A DNA stretch of 64,000 bases from Phaeosaccion multiseriatum (lineage: Eukaryota > Ochrophyta, other classes), in the NCBI GenBank assembly GCA_965112735.1, contig OZ218955.1:1426001-1490000 (forward strand), in the 5' to 3' direction. Numbering within the stretch: position 1 is the stretch's first letter; each line of letters opens with the position of its first letter. This document shows positions 11,203 through 29,128 of the stretch, one piece after another. The position numbers were made by a program, and so were the translations under genes. The notes under the pieces are model-generated. The model was not told the DNA's origin and did not search any database. It was given only the letters and a program-made list of their open reading frames with translations.

Positions 11203-12410
11203 TCACATTTCGTCCTCCAGGAAGGAGTACTCGAAGGTAAACTCGCTCTTGACTCTCTGGCACCAGCCCGTCTCGTAGTCGAAGTACACATACGTGCCCT
11301 CCTCATACTCGTCCGTCGTCACCTGTGAACAAGAGAGCGCAAGTTGAGGGGGAGGGTGATAATCGAGTAAAGGATTTTAGATTTGGGCAAATGGAACACT
11401 GAAAGGAAAAAGGAGAATGAAAGGACGCTCGGCATCGATATAAAATCGACCTCCTTGATTGATACATACACTCGGTCAATTGGAATTCCTTGCATACCTT
11501 GGGCTCCTCGTGTCTCTGGAACCAAGTCATGTACTTCTTGTGGTATCTCCAGCTCTGCCGTTTCAGCTCCCGAGCCGCCAGGAACTGAGGATATGTGCCT
11601 GGACAGAGAATGACAAGGGTATGGCAACGGTGGAAATGACGGCATTGCATGGCCATGGGATGGCAGTGCATGGCAGGGAATGGCATTAGATGCCAGCGTA
11701 TTGAAACGCAGACTGTGGCTGTGGCCAGAGTAGACAACAGCAGATAGATAAGACTGGGGGTGCGGTGGTACGTACGGGAAAGGAGGAAACATGCTCGTTG
11801 CTCGTTGCGAGGGGAGGGTTACTGTAGCTGGGATACACACGCCCCCATCCACACGTCTCCCCCCCCCCCCCACACACACACACACCCACCCACCCACCCA
11901 TCTACACATGCATGTACCTTGCTGATAGTAGAAGATAAAGAACAGCAGGTCCGTACTGAAGTGCTGAAACATTTGTGGGGTCTCCAGAGCAGTGTTCGGC
12001 TGCGTAGGGAACGCCGCAGGGGTGCGGTACGGGTTGCGTGGGGTATAGTTCTTGGACCGTTCCGCGTCCGCAGGCGTGGGTGCGAGGACCATGCTCTGTT
12101 GAAGCATGGCCAGCCCTCGTTGTTGGTGGGGCGGTAGCTGTTGCTGCTGAGACTGCTGCTGCTGTATCAACTGCTGTTGCTGCTGCTGCTGCTGATGGTG
12201 GCTCTTCTGCTGCTCCGAGCTGACCCCGTTCAAGCCCCCGCTCGCCCCGTCTTGCGCTGCGTTGTTTGCGGGGCGTAAGTTGGGAGAGGGAGCCCCGGAC
12301 TTTGGCAGCTGCTGCTGAGAGGACTGCTGCTGTATCGCCAACTGCTGCTGCTGCTGCTGCTGCTTCTGCATATCGGACTGAGACTGCTGCGGTGACCGCT
12401 GGGCGAACGC

Positions 12411-12441
<31 letters not shown>

Positions 12442-15400
12442 TGTTGCATTCGCTGCTGCTGTGTTAAGGGTTGCTGCTGCTGAGGTGACCGTGCTGTCTG
12501 CTGCTGCTGCTGCTGTAGTTGCTGCTGCTGTTGCTGAGCTTGGAGCTGCTGCTGCTGCTGCTGCTGCTGCTGTCGCTGCAGTTGCTGCTGTTGTTGGAGC
12601 TGCTGCTGCTGGAGCTGCTGCTGTTGCTGGAGCTGCTGCTGTTGCTGGAGCTGCTGCTGCTGCTGTTGATGCTGCTGCTGCTGTTGATGCTGCTGAGGCG
12701 TCCCTTGCCTAGCCCCTTGCTGCGGCTGATTTGCACCACCCGAGGCTGACCTCTCCTGGTTCTGCTGCTGAGGAGTAAGAGAAGGCGACAACGGCTGCTG
12801 GGGCGTGCCCCCTCCTGACCCGGACGGCAGCTGGCCTGTTGCTTGCTGCTGCTTCTTCGCCCCCTGTGATACAGCCCGGCCAATGCCCGCCATAGGCAGC
12901 CCTCCCCCCCCAGTGCTGGAGGTGGTGCTGCTGCTGCTACTAGTACTCCGATCTCGAATGGCCTTGTTGCTATTTGGTGCCGTCGGTGGCAGTCCCCCCG
13001 CTCCTCCTACTGGTACTGCCGCCGCCCCTGCTGCTGCTGCCGCCGCTGCTGTTGATGCCCCCCCTGCCCCGGGAGCTACCGTACCACCAACTGCACCACC
13101 AACTCCTGGTGGCGCAGCAGCCGTCGCTGCTGATGCTGCTGGCGTAGCTGCTGCTGCTGCTGCTGCTGCTGCCGCTGAAACGGTGGCGGGCCGAGGTTCC
13201 TTCTTGGCCACTGCTCGTCCGATGCTAATGCCTCCCATCGGAGCCGCCACTGACGCTCGACTCTTCTTAACCTTGGCAGCCTTCCCCGACGACCCAGAGG
13301 TGGAGCCTCCCTCGCCTCCACCTTCCTCGTCCTCTTCCCCTCCCCCTCCTCCTCCTGCTGTGGACCCCTTTCCACCGCCTTTTCCGCCAGTGGATGGCGT
13401 AGCGGTGGAGTTGGTGCCTGCGGGGGGAAGGTCAAGCTCCAGAGCCTCGTAGAAGTCGTAGGTGTCCACTCCTGGTTTCTCAATGTTCTGTCGTATGCAT
13501 GTGTTTGGAGCAGGTGAAGCATGTTTATGTGAGTGTGTGTATGTATGTATGTTTGTGTGTACGTGTGTGTATACGTGTGTGTGTGTAGTTCGGGAAGAGA
13601 GATGAGTTCGTTCGATGTGATGCAGTGGAGGAGGGGCGGGAAAAGGGGAAGGGGGGAGGGGTTGTTTTAGTCAGAGGGATTTCGCCTCGGCTTAGAAGAG
13701 AGGAAAGGGAAGGAATGAGCTCATTCACTCACTCCCTTTCTCTCTCGCAGTCAACTCATCTCCACCCCTACCTCACCCACTTAACTCACCCACTCACTCA
13801 CTCGCATACTCGCCCGTCCACCCACCCACTCACACCCCCACTCACTCACTCACTCAGTCACTCAGTCACTCAGTCACTCAGTCACTCAGTCACTCACTCA
13901 GTCAGTCACTCACTCACTCACTCACGCACTCACTTACTCACTCACTCACTCACTCACTCAGTCACTCAGTCACTCACTCAGTCAGTCACTCACTCACTCA
14001 CGCACTCACTTACTCACACCCCCACTCACTCACTCACTCACTCACTTCACTCACTCCACTCACTCACTCACTCCACTCACTCACTCACTCACTCACTCAC
14101 TTCACTCACTCCACTCACTCACTCACTCACTCACTTCACTCCACTCACTCACTCACACACACACTCACTCACTCACTCACTCACTCACTCACTCACACAC
14201 TCACTCACCTCCGCGCCTCCCTCTCCGTTCTCAATGTAAAAGTCGAGATCGTCTTTGATCTCATCCACTGCCTCTGCGTCCACCTCGTCGTTGTCCAGCA
14301 TACGCATAATCTGCACGGGGGTGGAGCAAGGAAGGAAGGAAGGAAGGGGAGGAGGGAGGGGAGGGAGGAAGAAAGGCAAGGGGAGAAGGGGAGGGAGGGA
14401 GGGGTTTGGGAGGGGCGAAAGGGAAGTGCAGATAGAAGGGCCAGTCGGAATGGATGGATAAGAAGCAGCAGGCAAAAACAAGAGAAGCAAAGAAGGAGGG
14501 GCGTCTTCCAGCTATATATATACTCTATTCCACCCTAAGACAGGCCGTGTGGAAGTAGCAGCCTGCCCGCCAGCTTGGCACCTGGTCAACACACCTTGCT
14601 TCCTCAGCCTTTGACTTTCCTCTTGCGCGCCTCCGTCCCTCCCTCCCATCCCTCCTTCCCTCCCGTCCCTCCCTCCCTCAACCCCCCCCCCCCCCCTTCT
14701 TGCCCAACCAATCCACTTGCCTGTTCGCAGCGCCCAATGTGATACCGGTGTTGAGTCGTGCCGTTGTCGAGGGTGGCAATCTTGTCGGCATCTTTGGCCT
14801 TCTTCTTGCCGCTCGTCAGCTTCTCTAGGTCTGCCTCATACGAGTCTATTTGGGCATTGAGGTCGTCGATTTTGTCCTGCAGCCAATCTCTCCTCTCCTG
14901 CCGAGCCTGCTCCTCCGGGTCCGCTTGAGCAGCGCGTGCCAAGCCCTCTTTGCTGAAGGCTTTTGTCTTTGTTTCCTTTTCGCAAACCTTGAATACATAC
15001 AAGGTAGGGTTTGTTTGTGTATGTGTGTGTGGGTGGGTGGGTGGGGTTGGCGTGGGTTAGCACCGCAGTAGACAGCAAGCAAGCAGACCAGCAGCATCAC
15101 ACAAGCAATCACGCCATTGGTTGCGCAAAAGCAAAGCAACATCAAGCGGTACATAGGTAGGTGTGCAGTGCACCCACTCATTATCGTAACGGCTCGGACT
15201 CGGCTCGTTCCCCCCCCCCCCCACATACCTTAAACTGCTCCATCTTGCTCTCTATCCGTTTCCGGGCATCCAGCAGGGCCTTCTTGTCCTTAATGTCGTT
15301 ATTCGCTATCCACGTTTTGATGCTGTCTCTATGTCGCTGCAGCTTCTTAATCTCCTTCTTCAAGTCACCCTCGTACTTCTCCTTTTGGTTCTGCTGCGTG

Positions 15401-15874
15401 GCTGAGTACACCTTGTCCCAGATCTCATCAAACACAACGACTCCTTCCTCCACTTTCTTCATCACTCGGTCGATCTCCGCTGCATTGTTGGGGACGTGCG
15501 TAGATTAAGGTCGTGTGTGTTGAGGTAGTAGCAAAGAGAGCAAGAGTGAGAGAGGGGATGGGAGGAGGGAGGGGGGGGGAAGAGGGAGAGCACAAACAGT
15601 ACATGTATCTCTTCCGTTTCTCGTCTCCTCTGTCCACTCCGACCCCCTACCCCCTGAGGGTGGACAACATCAAGCAAGGCCACCGCATGATAGAGCTAGT
15701 GAATGGTGCGTGAGCAGGAGATCAAGAAGGACGAGAAGGAAGAGGGAAGAGCCGGTGATCGAAGTCCTTCAGCAAAGCGGCACGACAGAAACCACATAGC
15801 TCGTTATATTCGTACGCCAGCCCCCCTTCATATAACTTACTCTGCTCTTTCCGCTTATTCCCCATTTTCGCCAT
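11203..15874 (-). CDS. NOT3: CCR4-NOT complex subunit 3/5
   Basis: Seven exons: 15841-15874, 15229-15479, 14721-14987, 14209-14310, 11918-13487, 11498-11598 and 11203-11322, giving 814 residues. It starts [20 protein letters not shown]. The N-terminal NOT3/5 coiled-coil domain (about 1-218) is clear: [62 protein letters not shown] and IMRMLDNDE. The middle (about 240-660) is low complexity with long polyQ blocks interrupted by Leu, His and Met. The C-terminal NOT box (about 690-814) ends [39 protein letters not shown] and [13 protein letters not shown], as in other NOT3 and NOT5 proteins. The protein bridges the deadenylase scaffold NOT1 and acts in cytoplasmic mRNA decay and translational repression. 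The third intron uses a GC-AG boundary. Confidence 0.95.
13773..14208. repeat. (ACTC)n array anchored on a NOT3 splice donor
   Basis: About 430 bp of ACTC with interspersed AGTC and CACA variants. On the transcribed (minus) strand it reads GTGAGTGAGTG and starts exactly at the donor following exon 14209-14310. Confidence 0.9.
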
Positions 15875-17203
15875 GGTTGCCTCCTCGCAGGCTCCCTCCC
15901 GAAGAGGAAAGGGAGAGGGGGATCAAGCTGGGATCAAGTTGATGAGCTGCTCCGTCTTGCTCCTTCTCAACTCCTCGCGCTCTTCACGCACTGCCACCAA
16001 AATACCTCAGAGACCACAGGAGGCTGACTCAGCATGAAGAGGCCCTTCTTCCCCACTTCCCCCTCTCCGCCTTGTTGCACACAAAATTGCGATGAAGGGA
16101 AGCCCCCCGGGGTCTAAGAATATCGATATTATCGACAAAAGCACGCGTCGACTCCTCCCAAACAAACAGCAAGCCCTCTCATCTCAAACACGGGGCGCAG
16201 CAGGGAGGAAGCAGCGTGTGGTTGTGTGCTCACCGGAAGGTAAGGGAGTTGTTCTTGGCGCACCTTCTTTTTGGCTTGTTGTAGTTGCATGCTCTTCCCT
16301 CTTCGCTTTTTTGGGAGATCCACGCCGTTCGGTGCATTTCACAGAGCCTTCTCTGATCAAACTTGAGACAGAACACGAGACAGGGAAGGAGGATGATGCA
16401 GCCAAAGGAAGATCGAAATGCGTACAGCGTAGAGTGACTGTGTTGCCCAGAGTGAGGATTGTAAAGAAGGGAGAAAGGGCAAAATGTGGTGACAAGAGAC
16501 ACGCAAGTTGGGAGAAGGGGGGAAAAGGCTTGGTGGTAGCAGTGGCTCTTGACCGGGCCAGCAAAGGGAGGAATGTGGAGGCGCGGTGAACGTGAGGAAG
16601 AGTATCCCAGAGTGTGAGAGCTGTATTGGCGTACGTCTCTGTGTTTCATCAGACGGAAGGGAGAACAGGAGATGGAGCAGCCCGAAGATGGGTCCTCGTG
16701 TCCTCTTCTCCAATACAAGGCGAAATCTCTTGCACTGTCTCTCTTCGCTCTCTCCTTGACACCCCTCTTGGCGCTTAGAAAGGCCCTCTTCCCCGGGTTA
16801 ACTCGCAACAACTCCGTCGTCCGTATCATTCCCCAACGCCCCCCCTCCCCCCCCTTTCGTCCTCCTGTTGCGTTACCTTGCCAAAACTTCCCTCTCATCT
16901 CACGTGCGATCGATCCTTCGCTACCTCTTGTTGTCCATTTCCTTATCCACAGAAGGCGCCTTTCCCCAGAACGCGTGATTGGAGGAAGACAGGAGACAAA
17001 AGACACCAAACGACGTCTCTCTCTCCCAGGCACACGCACCCTATATACAAGCACTCCATCCCCACCACGTAGAGCAGCCGACGAGCGCGCTTAAGCTCTC
17101 CTGGGGCTCTTCATTCCTTCATTCCACCCCCCCCCCTCTCTCTCTCTCCACCGTACTCTCTTCCTTCCCTCCACCGCTTTCGCCTTGGCCTTCACACCGC
17201 ATC
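15875..17203. promoter_or_regulatory. Divergent spacer between NOT3 and coronin
   Basis: About 1.3 kb with no supported gene, although weak frames exist on both strands (for example 16092-16589 + and 16230-17054 -). A TATA-like CTATATAC lies at 17041-17048, about 160 bp before the coronin ATG, followed by pyrimidine-rich DNA that could be coronin's 5' UTR. NOT3's own core promoter cannot be pointed to. Confidence 0.45.
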
Positions 17204-22471
<5,268 letters not shown>

Positions 22472-23550
22472 CCGGACTCCGAGAAGGGACTCCGGGAAGG
22501 GTTGGACAGGGAGGGAGGGAGGGAGGGAGGGAGGGAGGGAGGGAGGGAGGGAAAGAGGGCTGTGTCTCGTTCGTCCCTCCGTGACGGACGGACTTACGGA
22601 CTTCCGGGCTTACCAACTCCACGACATGTGACTCTAATTTGGACTCATATGACTCTACTATGCCCGCAGTAAGCGAGGCACAGGGAGGGTGAGCGGGTTA
22701 GAGGGGCAGAGGGATGGCAGTGGATGGAAGGGGCGGAGCAAGGGATGACATCAGTCAACACGAGTCGAGGAGACGGGATGGATGGGTCATGCCTGCGAAG
22801 CACGCGAAGGAAGCACGCGAGGACACACGAGCAAGGGGGTTGGTTTGTCATTTGTGACTTGGTTGGTTTGCTTGCCGCCCGCTGGAAACATTCTCTCCAT
22901 TGAGTGTTACGGCGTGCGGGGTGTGGTGGGATGGGAGGGAGAGAGGGAGGGAGGGAGAGAGGGAGGGAGAGAGGGAGGGCTCTTTTTAAGAGACCTTTTG
23001 AATGTCGTGGTGATGCCTTGGCGCTTGCCATAAGTGGGAAGAGGGGGGGGAGGAGAGGAGAGAACAGGAGAGGAGAGGGACGGAGGAGGTCAGCAGCGGT
23101 GTATAGCGCGTGGACGGCTGGGCGACAGTCGGCAAGTTGGTGATACAGCGGCGCAGCAGGCAAGTTTGTCATTTGTGATGATACATAGAGCAGTAGCAGC
23201 AGCAGCAGTAGCAGCAGCAGCGCTTGCTCGTCGTGTGTGCGGAGAGGGGGGGGGGATCACCCGGAGAGGGGGGGGGGATCAGCCGGAGAGGGGGGGGGGG
23301 ATCAGCCGGAGAGGGCCAGAGAGACACGAGGGGGGGGGTTGCTGACGCTGGAGAGAGAGAGCTGTGGGAGGGGAGGCCGGAGGGGGGCGGGTGTGGGGGA
23401 CAAAGGAAGGACAACCGGCTCTATGGGACAGGACAGGACAGGACAGGACACAGCCCCCACCACTTATCTATTTACTTATCTTCAGTGGCAGACAATTTTT
23501 ACTTTATACAATAAAAAGAGAGAAAGTGATGTTCCCATTCATTCGTTCTT
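22472..23550. other. Tail-to-tail intergenic region
   Basis: Holds the 3' flanks of coronin and the ankyrin/IQ gene. Repeats include GGGA arrays (about 22508-22550 and 22935-22980), three tandem copies of a roughly 23-bp GGAGAGGGGGGGGATCA(G)CC unit (about 23240-23310) and ACAGG repeats near 23430. AATAAA at 23510 is on the plus strand. No gene supported. Confidence 0.55.
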
Positions 23551-26500
23551 TCAATAATTGGGTGTCCTCACGCCCATTTGCCCCCCCATGGCAAAGGGAG
23601 ACGGAGACGGGGACACCTCCTTTCCACCCGCAGTCTTCTCCTCCTCCTCCTTCTCCTCCTCCTCCTCCTCCTCATCCTCCTCCTCAACTCCTCCCCCTCC
23701 TCCTCCTCCTCCCCGCCCGGAGGTATTCCCCTCCTTGCGTCGCCCGCTACCTCCTCCTCCTCCTCTTCCTCCTCCTCCCCCCAACTTCCTTCCTGTCCCT
23801 CCCCCCTTTCGGTTGCCATCCTTTGACTTACGACCCGACAGGATGGCAGCTCGCGCCGCCTCTTGCTCGCGTACCTCCTCTTTTCGAGCGTGCGCCATGA
23901 GCCAGGCGTACTGGTAGCCACCGCACCCCTGCTGGGCACCTCCTCCTCCCCCTCCTTCTCCCCCTCCTCCTTCTTCTCCTCCTCCTCCTCCTCCTCCTCC
24001 TCCTCCTCCTCCTCCGGCTGCTGCTGCTGCTGCTGCTGCTGCCACAACTGCTGCTCCCACCGCTGCCCCCCCCCCATCCATCACCACCGACTTTGGACTC
24101 ACCCCCGCCCGTACCAGCAGCTGAGCACACTCGTGCTGTCTTGCGTTGAGCGCCTTCGCCAACACCGTCTCTCTCTGAGCATTCACCTCCTCCAGTTGAT
24201 CCACGAGGAAGGTGGGGTGCTGGAGTAAGTCAGTGAGGAAGGAGGTGTTGCCAGAGGCAGCGGCGAGGTGTAGAAGGGTATTGCCTTCGCAGTCACACAG
24301 ACCCGATACGAGGGCTCCCAAGCCGAGCAGCACGTGGGTGCAGCCCCATCTGGAGGGACGGGAGAGGGGAGGGGGGGGGGGGTGTCAGGACAGGGGGTGA
24401 GTGTTCAAGTCAACGTCGACCTTCTTTACACATACAACCATGTCTGATTCCCATACACCTCTCTATACACTCATCATCATCATCAAGTACAGTACCTGCA
24501 GTCGTTGGCGTACATACCCCCTATACCCAAATACCCATATACCCATACACCTCTCTATACACTCATCATCATTATCAAGTACAGTACCTGCAGTCGTTGG
24601 CGTACATACCCCCTATACCCATATACCCATATACCCATACACCTCTCTATACACTCATCATCATTATCAAGTACAGTACCTGCAGTCGATGACGGCTGTG
24701 CCGAGCAGCGTGCGGCCGTAGTGATTGGTCCAGCGCAGCACATCAATGCTGTCCCTGCCCGATGCAATCGTGCTCAAACAAGCTGAGTGGTCTTGAGCCA
24801 CGCAACGGAAGGCCAGAATCTGTAGTCAAGAGGGGAGTGGAGTGTGTGTGGTGTGTATGTGTAGTGTATGTGTTTCCGTGTGTGTATGTGTGTGTGTGCG
24901 TGTGTGTATATGTGTGTGTGTGCGGATGCGTGCGTTTGAGTGGTGGTGGTGGTGGTGGTGTTGCGTGTGTGAGTGAGTGAGTGAGTGAGTGAGTGCGTGA
25001 GTGTGCATATGTGTACGCCCCATCCCTCCCCTTCTCTCCCCTCCCCTTCTCTCCCCTCCCCTCCCTCCGCTCCCCCTCCCCTCCCTTCGCCTCCCCGCCC
25101 CTCCCCCCCCCCCCCTCCCTCCGTCCGTCCGTCCGTCCCTCCCTCCCTCCCTCCCTCCCTCCCTCCCTCCCTCCCTCCCTCCCTCCCTCCCTCCCTCCCT
25201 CCCTCCCTCCCTCCCTCCCTCCCTCCCTCCCTCCCTCCCTCCCTCCCTCCCTCCCTCCCTCCCTCCCTCCCTCCCTCCCTCCCTCCCTCCCTCCCTCCCT
25301 CCCTCCCTCCCTCCCTCCCTCCCTCCCTCCCTCCCTCCCTCCCTCCCTCCCTCCCTCCCTCCCTCCCTCCCTCCCTCCCTCCCTCCGTCCCTCCCTCCCT
25401 CCCTCCCTCCCTCCCTCCCTCCCTCCCTCCCTCCCTCCCTCCCTCCCTCACTCCCCCCCTCCCTCCCTCCCTCCCTCCCCTCCCCTCTCCTCACCTGAGC
25501 ATGCCTCTCCCCCCACGAGAGCATTCGAAGTGGCGGTAAGAGCACTGCCAGCGCAGTAGCATTGCCCCGATCGACTGCGAGCATTGCTGCTGTGCGTCTC
25601 TCGGCGTCTCTGGCCCCCGCCTTGGCCCCTGCAGAGAGGAGGAAGGACACGACCTCCTTGCTCTCGGTGTCGTCGGTGGCGGAGAGGGCGTGATGAAGCT
25701 GGGTGTGTTTGGGTGTGTTTGGGTGTGTTTGGGTGTGTGTGGGTGCGCGCGTGGGTGGGGAGGAGGGGAGCAGTGTCGTATTCGATGACAAGAGAGAGAG
25801 AGATGGAGAGGAGAGAGAGAGGAGAGAGAGACAGAGAGAGAGGGAGAGAGACGAGAGGGAGAGAGGAGAGAGAGAGAGAGAGAGAGAAAGAGAAAGAGAG
25901 AGAGAAAGAGACAGAGACAGAGAGAGAGAGATAGGAGAGAGCTCTGTAAGCACGGGGTCGGAGTGAGTCCACTCCCGCTCCTACTCCCATGCGACCACCC
26001 ACTCACATACTTCCACGCAGTCACCCACCCACCCTCTCTCCTCCTGACACCCACCCACCCACCCCCTGTCCTGACACCTATTGACTCACCGCTGTAGCCC
26101 CATAGTGGTCTTTGACATGCACATCGGCGCCAATGCCCACCAGTGCCTTACACCCCTGCCTCGATCCGGCGGCAGCGGCAAGGTGCAGCGGCGTCCGACC
26201 ATGCTCCTTCTCCTGCACATTGACTTCCATCGCCTGCACCGCACCACCGCCAGGTCCACTAGTTGGTGATTCGAGGCCTCCTTGTCCTTCTTCACCGTCA
26301 CTGCCAACACCGTCAGGTCCAGCGGTTGATGATTCATTGATGAGGAAGTTGCTGGCCCTGGTTGCACCGCCGCCGCTTCCGGTTCCATCACTGCTGCGGC
26401 TGGTGTTGCTCCACTGGCATTGGGGCGACTGAGCCAGGAGATGGTAAGGGGTCATGCCTTGGTTATCCGCCTCTCCCATGTCGGCAACCTGTGAGTTTTT

Positions 26501-29044
26501 TTGGAATAAGGCAGTCAGTAAGTCAGTGATTCAATACCGAGATATCGACTGCAATTACGTATTGGATGTTGATAAGGTCGCATAAACTGAAAATTGAAAA
26601 CTGATAACGAGTAGGAATGGTGAGGGCAGGGACAGCCGCGCACGCCCTCACTCATGCACTCACTCATGCACTCACTCATGCACTCACTCATGCACTCACT
26701 CATGCACTCACTCGCGTGCGCGCGCAACACACACACACACACGCACAAACACACACACATACATACACACACACACGCACACACGCACACACACTAACGC
26801 ACGCACACACACGTACACACGCATACACGCATACACATACACACGCACACACACTAACGCACTCATGCACACACACACACACATGTACACGCACACACGC
26901 ACACACGCACAAACACACACACATGCACACACGTACACATGCACACACAACACACACGCACACACGCACACACACTAACGCACTCATGCACACACACACA
27001 CATGTACACGCACACACGCACACACGCACACATGCATACACATGCACACACGTACACATGCACACACAACACACACGCACACACACACATACACGCGCAC
27101 ACGCGCACTCACGCACACACACACATACATACACACACACACACACACACATACACACACACACATACACACGCACACACTCACCATGAGTCCCGATTGG
27201 TTCGGCTGGGCCAACAGCTGCTTGACACTAGAGAGGAGGCCGTTGGCAGCAGCGTGATGGAGAGCGTTTCTGCCTGCGTTATCGGTGCTCGTGAAGTCAA
27301 CGACATGCTCCAGGCACAGCTCAATGACCTTTGCGTGTGGGGGGGAGGGAGGGGGGAGGGGAGGGGAGGGGAGGGGATGGGAGGGGAGGAAGGTTGGGCC
27401 CGGGTCAGACACACCATTACGTATGCTTAGTTTGTTGACATAGTGACTTGACAAGACCTACCGCGGAGTGCCCTCCTCTTGCCGAGGCGAGCCCTAGCGT
27501 GTCCCCCGTGGCCCAGTACTGCTCATCGTCCCCGAAGCCGAAGCGCAAGGCCATGCCCACCAGCCAAGTCTGCCCTTTCTCCGCGGCCCTCAATACCCCC
27601 AATACGTCTTCGTCCGTCCATACATCGGGCAGCAGTGAAGGCCCGAAGAGGTCTCCTGCTCCGCCTCCTCCTCCTCCTCCTCCTCCTCCTGCTATTCCTC
27701 CTCCTCCTCCTTCTGCTGTTCCTCCTCCTCCTCCTGCTGCTGTTCCTCCTCCTCCTCCTTCTTCTTCTTCTCCTCCTCCTCCTCCTCCTCCTCCTCCTCC
27801 TCCTCCTCCTCCTCCTCCTCCTCCTCCTCCTCCTCCTCCTCCTCCTCCTCCTCCTCCTCCTCCTCCTCCTCCTTCTTCTTCTTCTCCTTCTCCTCCTCCT
27901 CCTCCTTCTCCTTCTCCTCCTCCTGCTCCTCCTCCCCCTCCCCCTCCCCCTCCCCCTCCTCCTCCTTCTCCTCCTCCTCCTTCTCCTCCTTCTCCTCCTC
28001 CTCCTCCTCCTCCTCCTCCTCCTCCTCCTCCTCCTCCTCCTCCTCCTCCTCCTCCTCCCCCTCCTTCTCCTCCTCCTTCTCCTCCTCCTCCCCCTCCTCC
28101 TCCTCCTCCTCCTCCTCCTCCTCCTCCTCCTCCTTCTCCTCCTTCTCCTCCTCCACCTGCTTCTCCTCCTCCTCCTCCAACTGCGGCTGCACTTCCTCCA
28201 CCTCCCTCCTCCTCCTCCCCCGCCTCCTTCTCCCCCTCTCCCTCTTTCTCCTCCCCCTCCACCCTCTCCTTTTCCACCTTCCCCTCCCCTCCCTCCAGCT
28301 CCTTCTCCCCCACCCCCTCCTCCCCCTGCTCCTCTCCCTCCTTCTCCCCCGCGCCCTCCACCCTCTCCTCCTCGCCCTCCCCCCCCTTCTCCTCCCCGTC
28401 CTCATCCCCGTCGCCCCCCCCCGCTCTCTCCACCCCCCCCTCGCCCCCCTCCTCCACGACACGATCGTCCATGCCTTCCGTCACTTCGCAGAGCAGCCGA
28501 GCCACCTGTTCCGGTTTCGGTTTCGGTTTCGGTTTCAGATTCGACGGTCAGAAAGACACACTGCACCTCATACCATATGCTGACAGGCTGATGAACATGT
28601 TAAGAGGAGAGACGACTAAAGAGATAGAGGGAAAGAATGGGCGAGAAAGAGAGCGAGGGAGAGAGAGAAGAGAGAGAGAGAGGGCGAGAAAGAGAGCGAG
28701 AAAGAGAGCGAGAGAAGGAGGGAGAGAAGAGAAGAGAGAGAGAGAGAGAGACGGAGAGAGAGAGCGGGAGGGGGAGAAGAGAAAGAGAGAGTGGAAGAGA
28801 GAAGGAGAGAGATAGAGAAGGAGAGAGAGAGAGAAAGAAAGAGAGAGAGAAAGAGAGAGAGAGAGGGGGCGAGAGAGAGGGGGAGAGGGAGAAAAGGGGA
28901 GAAAGAGAAGAGAGAGAGACAGAGGGAGATGAAGTACACGACGCTCTACCAACTATAACATTACGTAGGTGATTACGTGACGGGACGACCCTTTAACACT
29001 CCGCACACTCTCTCTCACACACACAAGCACACTCCACACACTCA

Positions 29045-29128
<84 letters not shown>

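Noticed and set aside
13625-14239. 204-codon Thr/His/Ser-rich frame
   Set aside because: It is the translation of the ACTC array in a NOT3 intron.
16092-17054. Overlapping open frames between NOT3 and coronin
   Set aside because: No domain, no splice partner and no codon pattern distinguishes them from chance frames; the region is better read as a divergent promoter and UTRs.
24774-25953. Several open frames of 150-375 codons over the (CCCT)n tract
   Set aside because: They translate only Pro-Ser-Leu or Gly-Arg-Glu repeats and cross the exon/intron borders of the ankyrin/IQ gene.
27448-28815. 455-codon proline-rich frame on the plus strand
   Set aside because: It is the antisense of the triplet tract in the ankyrin exon; the minus strand carries recognisable ankyrin sequence on both sides.
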